Below, piece after piece: positions 57,966 through 64,000 of a DNA stretch of 64,000 nucleotides (the stretch's first letter is position 1; each line of letters begins with the position of its first letter). Source of the stretch: Davidsoniella eucalypti (Eukaryota > Ascomycota > Sordariomycetes > Microascales > Ceratocystidaceae); assembly GCA_004009845.1 (NCBI GenBank), contig RMBW01000006.1:186001-250000 (forward strand), written 5' to 3'. The position numbers were made by a program, and so were the translations under genes. The notes beneath the pieces were generated by a model. The model was not told the DNA's origin. It saw only the letters and a list, made by a program, of their open reading frames with translations, and searched no databases.

Positions 57966-60900
57966 TCACCGCTTGCCTCCCTTTGAGGCAACAGAGACAC
58001 CTCCTTTGTGTTGGTTTTGCTGCTGCTGTTGCTGCTGTTCATCGAAGTCCTGCTCGAAGACCCGCTGCCAGATATCCAGCCACTTCTGCTGTTGCGCCGT
58101 CGGTAGAGCTCCTGGGTTCTTGAAAGAACGTGTGAGGATTTCACGGAGACGAGAACGCAAAGTCTTGATAGCCAGTATAACCTTCCAGTCCTGCAGAGAG
58201 AAACGCGCACGGTTGCCGTCAAGAATGAGAACACCGGCAAACAGCTATGTAAGGGTTAGAATATAGAAGAAGAGAACACTCATGACACCAGTGCTTGAGA
58301 AAAGGAAGAGACCTACATCACAGCGTATGTCGCCACAGAGAAGAGCAACGGCGAATGGATCGACGGCTGTTGTTTCGTGAGCATGGAAAACACTAGATAT
58401 TGGGTTAGCCATCTGAGGTAATAACAAACTGCGCTTTATCGGGTCTGTTCTACTTACTGCTTAGACTCGAGGATATGGTAGTAACTCAGCCACTTGGCAT
58501 CTGTTAACCTACCATTGTTGACGCTCGAAGGGTGCAACGTGATGGCTTGGTTGTTGCCGATATTGCGAAGCGATCGAGAGCCAGGCTGGTCTCTGACAAG
58601 CAACTTGGGATAGAAACTCCAGGCAATGACGCTAGCCGTGATAGAATCGATATCCGAGTTTGCGTTGACACGCTGCGGCAGCTCAAAAAAGGCCTGTGTG
58701 CCGCGTCGTCCACGGCCAGACTGAAACCGCACACGGTCTAGCGCCTTGCGCTCTTCGTCCGTAAGAGCCAGGACCTTGGCGTCGATCAGCGCTGTCGTTA
58801 GCTGGCTTTTGAGGTCCTCGATGTTGGACAGCGCCTGCTGGCTGAGGTAGTTTTTGCGACAGAACTGGAAGTCCTTGCCTGTGGTCAAGCAAGTCTTGCG
58901 CCAGGCACAGTAGGCATTGTAGATAGTCAGTAGATCAGAATCACCGCGTCGGAATAGCATACGGGCGTTGTTAGCCTGAGCGCGCTGGCCGAATGGAGCC
59001 TGGAATGGCGACTTGGAGGATAAGACAGCGGCTACAGTGAGCGACATATCTAGACACTTGAACACGGTACCGAGGAGTAGCAGCTTGCCAAGGAAGACGT
59101 CCAGGGGCAGCCGGGCTAGCTGAACACCGAGAGGCGTCAGCTCTTGGGCAGACGTCAGAGCGCGGACATCAATGAGCGAATCGACCGCCTTATTGATGTT
59201 CTTTGCTGATGGCGGGTTCATGGCCTCATTCAGTGTTTCCTCGATGCCACCTAGCTTGCAAACCTTGATGCGCATAGCCAAGTCCTGTAGCGAAAGACGG
59301 AGCATCTCTGGCTGCTGGGAGTCGGCCATCCAATTCTCAAAGCGGAACCGGGTGAATAGATGGAAGCAGATGCCCTGCTGCACACGGCCGGCTCTGCCAC
59401 GACGCTGCTTAGCGTTGGCACGTGAGATGAATGTGTCTAGTAGCTGCGACATCTGCCGTTTCTCCAAGAAGCGCATCTCCTTGTGCTTGCCCGTATCGAT
59501 GACGCACGTGATATCCGGGATGGTGATACCCGTCTCGGCAATATTAGTGGCTAGCACGATCTTACGCTTGCCCGGCGGTGGCACAACAAATGCCATTTCC
59601 TGGTCCTCCGTGGCAATGCTGGAGTGAAGCGGATACACGAGCCATTCCTTGAACGTGGGATTACCCAGCAGCATATCGTTGAGCGTGCGGATCTCAGCCA
59701 TACCCGGTAAGAACACTAGAATAGCCTTAGAATAGTTGGTGTATAGGGCGTGAGAGCCAATTGTGGCAATCAGCTGGATTATCAGATCAAACTCAATGCG
59801 TTTCTCGTCAATGTTTGCAATTGTGTTCTTGGTAGTCGGCGAGTAGCCGTTAAGATAGGCCATCAGATGGGACTTGGGCGCAGTCTCATCGTCTACCTCA
59901 AGGGGATCGTCATCAATCGAGACCAGCTGTTCTTCTTCGCCTGCGGTCCAGCCGGTAAGCTCGATAGCATCTTCTATGAACTTGGTCTCGACCGGGAATG
60001 TGCGACCGGGTACCTGGAGAACCGGAGCCCCGTCAAGATATGTTGCAAACATCTCAGCATTCACGGTAGCCGACATGAGCACCACCTTGAGATCCGTACG
60101 CTTCTTCATCAACCGCTTGAGCACGATCAAGAGGAAATCGCTGTCGATAGTGCGCTCGTGCACCTCGTCGAGCACTAGATGCGTAATATCCTGTAGATCG
60201 TTGTTGTTCTCGAGCATGCGCATGACAATACCCGTCGTGGCGTAGACTAGCTTGGTTTCCTTGGTTGTGTTCGATTCGAGCCGGATCGAATAGCCAATAA
60301 GAGACCGGTGCGTGCCAATATCACCCCTGTTTTCTCCAAGTTCTTCGCTGACACGGCGGGCGAGCGACACTGCTGAAATTCTACGAGGTTCGGTACAGTA
60401 TATTTTGCAGCGTTTTCCTTGCGAGAGCTCGTGCTCTAGTAGGAATGCTGGAACTTGTGTACTTTTGCCACTATATAGAGCAAGTATATTAGCTTCTGTC
60501 TATCGTGACACATCTAGTTGTGACGTCTGAGCTCTTACCATCCAGTTTCACCGCAGATAATCACGATTGGATGATTAGCAACAGCTTCAAGCACCTGTTT
60601 CTTGAATCGCCACATTGGCAACTGTTTGCGGAATTTCTAGTCCGTGAAAGAGATATGATTAGTTTACGATCAGTAACACTGCGATTATAATACTCAATGA
60701 CATACCACCATAGATTGATACTTGGGCGTCGAGGTCTTCTCTATCCAGAGCTTGCGGATATCTGCCGATTCGGCGACAGAGGGTACGCCCTTATTAGTAG
60801 TAGGGATTTCAGTATCGGCCTGCTTCTTAGCCGCAGCACGGCCTCGGAAAGCCTTCTGTAAGATGACGCCGTCTTCCAAATCGCGATTCAGCTTTTGGCG

Positions 60901-62980
60901 AACAAGGTCTCGCATCTTGCGGATTGCATCGCGGTCAACTTTATCACCCTTTTCTTTCTCGACGGCTTCCCATTCGTCCCAGACCTCTTTCCATTGAGGC
61001 GCCAATGCCGTGTAGGTGGTTTTGACCTCACGGGGAGCTAGTAAGGTTAGGTAGAACATGGTGGCTAGGGCCGCAAATGCCTCGGACTGCGCCTTGTTCG
61101 GGGCGGCGATAGTTGCCATGGAGAACTCGGTCAGATCGGGGCTTTGGTACACCAATACCTCGGGGATTACTGCCTCGGTGGGAAGAGTCTGGGGTTTAGT
61201 CCATTGAATGGCAATCAGATGCCGCACAGCAAAGGGGACTTCAGAAATGACGATAGACTTCAGTGATTTCTTGTCAAATCCCTTTTCTAGCCGCTTACAG
61301 AGTGCCTCCAGCAGTGTCATGTTGTTTTGGCCAGAAGGAGTGCCAAAGTCACGAATCGTGATAGTATTGCCATTTTTGTCGGAAGTGATAGTCGTCGATT
61401 CTCCATTTTCGTTAGTTTCCAGGCGCGGGAGGTTGTTGAATAGATCGCCGATGTCCATGTCGTCATCCTCTCCAGCTTCGGCTAGCAACTCTGCTGCCAT
61501 CTTTTCGGCTTCCTGTGCCAGTTTATCAGCCTCGCTAATTTCGGTTTCTTGTACTCCCTCAGCAGCTTTAACCTCAGCATCAATCTTGAGACCTTCAGCA
61601 GCTTCCTCAGCCATGGCTTTGACTGCTTCTGCTTCTGCCTTGATTTTAGCCTGGCGTGCTAAATGGAACTCTTTTTCCAAGACAAAACGCTTGGTTTTCC
61701 AAAGCTCATCGGCCTCTATCTTGGCAAACTTGTCGAAAAGAATATCGTTTTCTATTCTCGATAGCTTGGCCTTTAGGCGGTCGAGAGTTGCAGTTTCCGT
61801 CTTGGGCAGCGAACTGGCATTGTTCTTGGGGCCCTTGCGCATGCACTCAATTTCAAGAATCTTGATTTTGGTCTCCAAGTATTGTGGTGCTAAGTCTTCA
61901 GGCTCGATGTCACTCAAGTCGTAGACCACGTTGTTCTTCTTTTTCTTCTGAGCCGACATTTTGTTTTTGGTGAGTACCGGTGCTTTTTTTGTGTACGGGC
62001 TGGGCTGACGAGGAGTTGCTTGTCCAGATGGGGGGACAGATTCTATTAGAGACGTTGTTAGTGGGCCTGATACTGAAACAAGGTACGTATTTTGATGGTT
62101 GTAGCTTACCAGTAGCCGGTTTTTTCTCACGACCGCGGGGGATTTCGCGGAGTTCGTATTGCGGCAGTTCTTCGAGTGGGCACTCTCTAGCAAACCATTC
62201 CAATGCCTCTTCCAAGCCCCATACGCTATCCTTGGCAGTCAAGTTTGGGTCCAGGTTGAGATCCAGGGCTGCCTTCACGGCAAGATGGATCTTTTCTTCA
62301 ACGAATCCCAGCCCAGTAAGCACCTGCTCCAGAGTCCAGAGTCGTATAGATAGAACATCTTCCAGCTGGGCCTTTGATGTCGAAGCCGAAGATTGTGCAG
62401 ACGATGATGACGAGCCATGGCCTGATCCAAAGCGTTTCTCAGCCAGGATCAAGTCCATCACGCGGTCGACAATTTCCTGTGGCAGCCATTTCTGGCTGTT
62501 AATCGGGTCTGCCTGACCGCGCAACAGGCGCCGGTCTGTCTCCAGACGGCCCTGCTGGCGATTAGCATCACGGCGTACTTTGACGGCATTCTGGTCAACA
62601 AGGATCTGCAGCTCAGATTCTTCCAGCTGGGCTGCAAATTCTTCGGCCGTTAGTTCGGATACGGGAGCAGAAGTGCCGATGGCAGCGGTAGCACCAGTTG
62701 CGATGGAAGCGGAAGTGGATGCAGATGGGCCGATACCACTACCGGAGTTGGTCGTCTTTGTTCTAGCCTTAGCTCCGACTTCTGTACCAGCGGAAGCAGG
62801 CTTTCCGCCAGTGGCAGATACGGTTGTAGAACTACCTTTGGCTCCGGTTTCAGCGCCAGCATCTGCAGGCTTGGTACCTTCGAGGTCCACAGCTTCGACT
62901 CGGGGCTTTGACGCGATAGAAGTGGTAGCGAAGCCGCGGGCGGGGTTGCTCTTAGCGGGCTTTTTCTTTTTCGGGGCCAT
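57966..62980 (-). CDS. DEVH-box RNA helicase, DHX29/YLR419W-like
   Basis: This is a six-exon gene (62980-62110, 62042-60706, 60636-60539, 60470-58458, 58392-58317, 58244-57966) giving 1557 residues. The start MAPKKKKPAKSNPARGFATT is typical of the fungal YLR419W group. A UBA-like helical segment (about 215-280) and an RWD-like region (about 505-600) precede the helicase. Core motifs are GETGCGKST (765-773, split by intron 3), DEVH (870-873), MSAT, TNIAETGITIP and QRRGRAGR. The winged-helix/ratchet region and an OB-fold (HAHETTAVDPFAVALLCGD, then LFAGVLILDGNR) follow. The tail is Gln-rich. DHX29 helps ribosomes scan structured leaders. The yeast homologue is poorly studied. All five junctions restore conserved stretches, so the model is strong although the extreme N-terminus is disordered. 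Confidence 0.93.
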
Positions 62981-64000
62981 TGCAGCTAAAGCAGACAAAT
63001 CAAAAAGAATGAAGAGTGATCTAAGTCGCTCCAATCGAAGGCGGTATCACTGCAATACCCACTGAAGCGAATATCAATGGGATGGGAATAGATCCCGGCA
63101 GTTGGCTCGGCTACGCAATTCTGCAAGACTTGACCAGGCTGCTGGCTAGTGCTAGATAGCTGTGATTGATTTGGGGGGGCACTAAATCGGGTTGAATATG
63201 CCGGTCGATGAGTTGGTCGTACTCAATGATAGACCGATGCCTATGACCAGGTGAGGGCAGTGATAAATCAATAGTTTGCAGGATGGAATGTTCGTTTTCG
63301 ATACAAGGCTGTGGTGACGGCGACGATGGACTTCAACTTGGCCTAGCAAGCAGCTTGGGCATTGGATTATTGAATAGACTAAATGATACTAGAAGGCACC
63401 AGATTAGGTGATGAAGCTCAGCAAAACAATAGCACAAGGGGATTCTTAGATTCTTGAAGATAAGAGCTCTGAAAACAATTCTATTCGTAAGTCCATCAAT
63501 AACTTGACTTGTGATTCTGTTTTGTTTGCAAAGGTGAACTTGAGTCTCGTTTGCCTTGCCTTGGATTTGTTTATTTAGTTAGTGTTACTGCTACTGATCC
63601 CAATTAATTGCACACAAATCAGCCCTAACGGATAAGCCCCACTATTGGGGTTGATAACCCTTGCTAAACCCTATACTTGTAGCTCTTCCTTCTCCAGATT
63701 TCCTTCTTCACAGTAACGACGACGACAGCTGAATCACCGACACTAGAGCTGAGATCGCCATTTGATTTGATACACCCTGCATTGTCCGGCCAGCTTAGTC
63801 GTTAAAAGGACGCTGACTCGTAAGAATAACTGGCCGAGCTGAGCGGGGCGAGTTTTGGAAGCAAGCCTAGCTATAAATCAGGCAGTTTTTGTATGTCTCT
63901 AGTTACTTATTTATTAGTTGCATTTCGACTAGTTCGTATTTGCTGGCCGTTAGTAGCCAGCTGAAAAAAGGGAGTAAGAGTCCAAGAAGTTGCTTGGGCA
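62981..64000. other. Upstream region of the helicase gene to the window edge
   Basis: No gene is visible. AACCCTT (63656-63662) and AACCCTA (63667-63673) are 11 bp apart about 680 bp upstream of the helicase start. Whether another gene begins beyond the right edge cannot be told. Confidence 0.5.

Noticed and set aside
61208..61924. Plus-strand Ser-rich open frame (238 codons) opposite the helicase N-terminal part
   Set aside because: It is complementary to an Ala/Glu-rich coding region. Its Ser/Ala-rich content is what that complement predicts.

Overview
The window is nuclear DNA of an ascomycete fungus. Sixteen protein genes can be modelled. About half have introns, mostly one or two short ones near the 5' end. 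Nearly all donors are GTRNGN-like, and branch sites read CTAAC or TACTAAC 10-30 bases before the acceptor. The gene set fits an ascomycete that keeps peroxin Pex8, a DGAT1-type acyltransferase, a vacuolar Zrt3-type zinc carrier, an Afi1/SPA-domain protein, a fungal YLR419W/DHX29-like helicase, a Zn2Cys6 regulator and a secreted eqolisin (G1) peptidase. The sparse, 5'-biased introns would suit an early-branching budding-yeast relative (Lipomyces-like) or an intron-poor filamentous ascomycete. The sequence alone does not decide which.

Layout. Positions 1-11.9 kb hold no convincing host gene. They contain a 1557-bp Tc1-type DNA transposon (6633-8189) with perfect 55-bp terminal inverted repeats and a TA target duplication, and a diverged duplicated block near 5 kb. 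From 11.9 to 45.3 kb the genes are: Zn2Cys6 regulator (+), Pex8 candidate (-), TMEM170-like membrane protein (+), maltose-type acetyltransferase (-), isoprenylcysteine methyltransferase Ste14 (+), DGAT1-type MBOAT (-), polyadenylation factor Pfs2 (+), mitochondrial nuclease Nuc1 (-), Zrt3-like transporter (+), TFIIIA (-), RNA polymerase subunit Rpb6 (+), S-formylglutathione hydrolase (+), Afi1-like protein (-) and a myosin regulatory light chain-like EF-hand protein (+). Then follow a 3.1-kb gene-free stretch, the splicing factor Prp24/SART3 (+), a G1 peptidase (-), a 4.3-kb gene-free stretch and a six-exon DEVH-box helicase (-) that runs almost to the right edge.

These are mostly independent housekeeping genes rather than one cluster. 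Several share divergent promoters: Pex8/TMEM170, acetyltransferase/Ste14, DGAT1/Pfs2, TFIIIA/Rpb6 and Afi1/light chain. TFIIIA and Rpb6 are both RNA polymerase machinery. Telomere-like AACCCTA heptamers recur across the intergenic DNA, often in pairs 15-27 bp apart, and may mark binding of a telobox (Tbf1/Teb1-type) factor.

I found no dedicated novel multi-gene system. The best leads are the internally deleted but perfectly bounded Tc1 element, the in-frame TAG followed by about 106 open codons at the end of TFIIIA, the paired telobox motifs, and the duplicated open-frame block near 5 kb.
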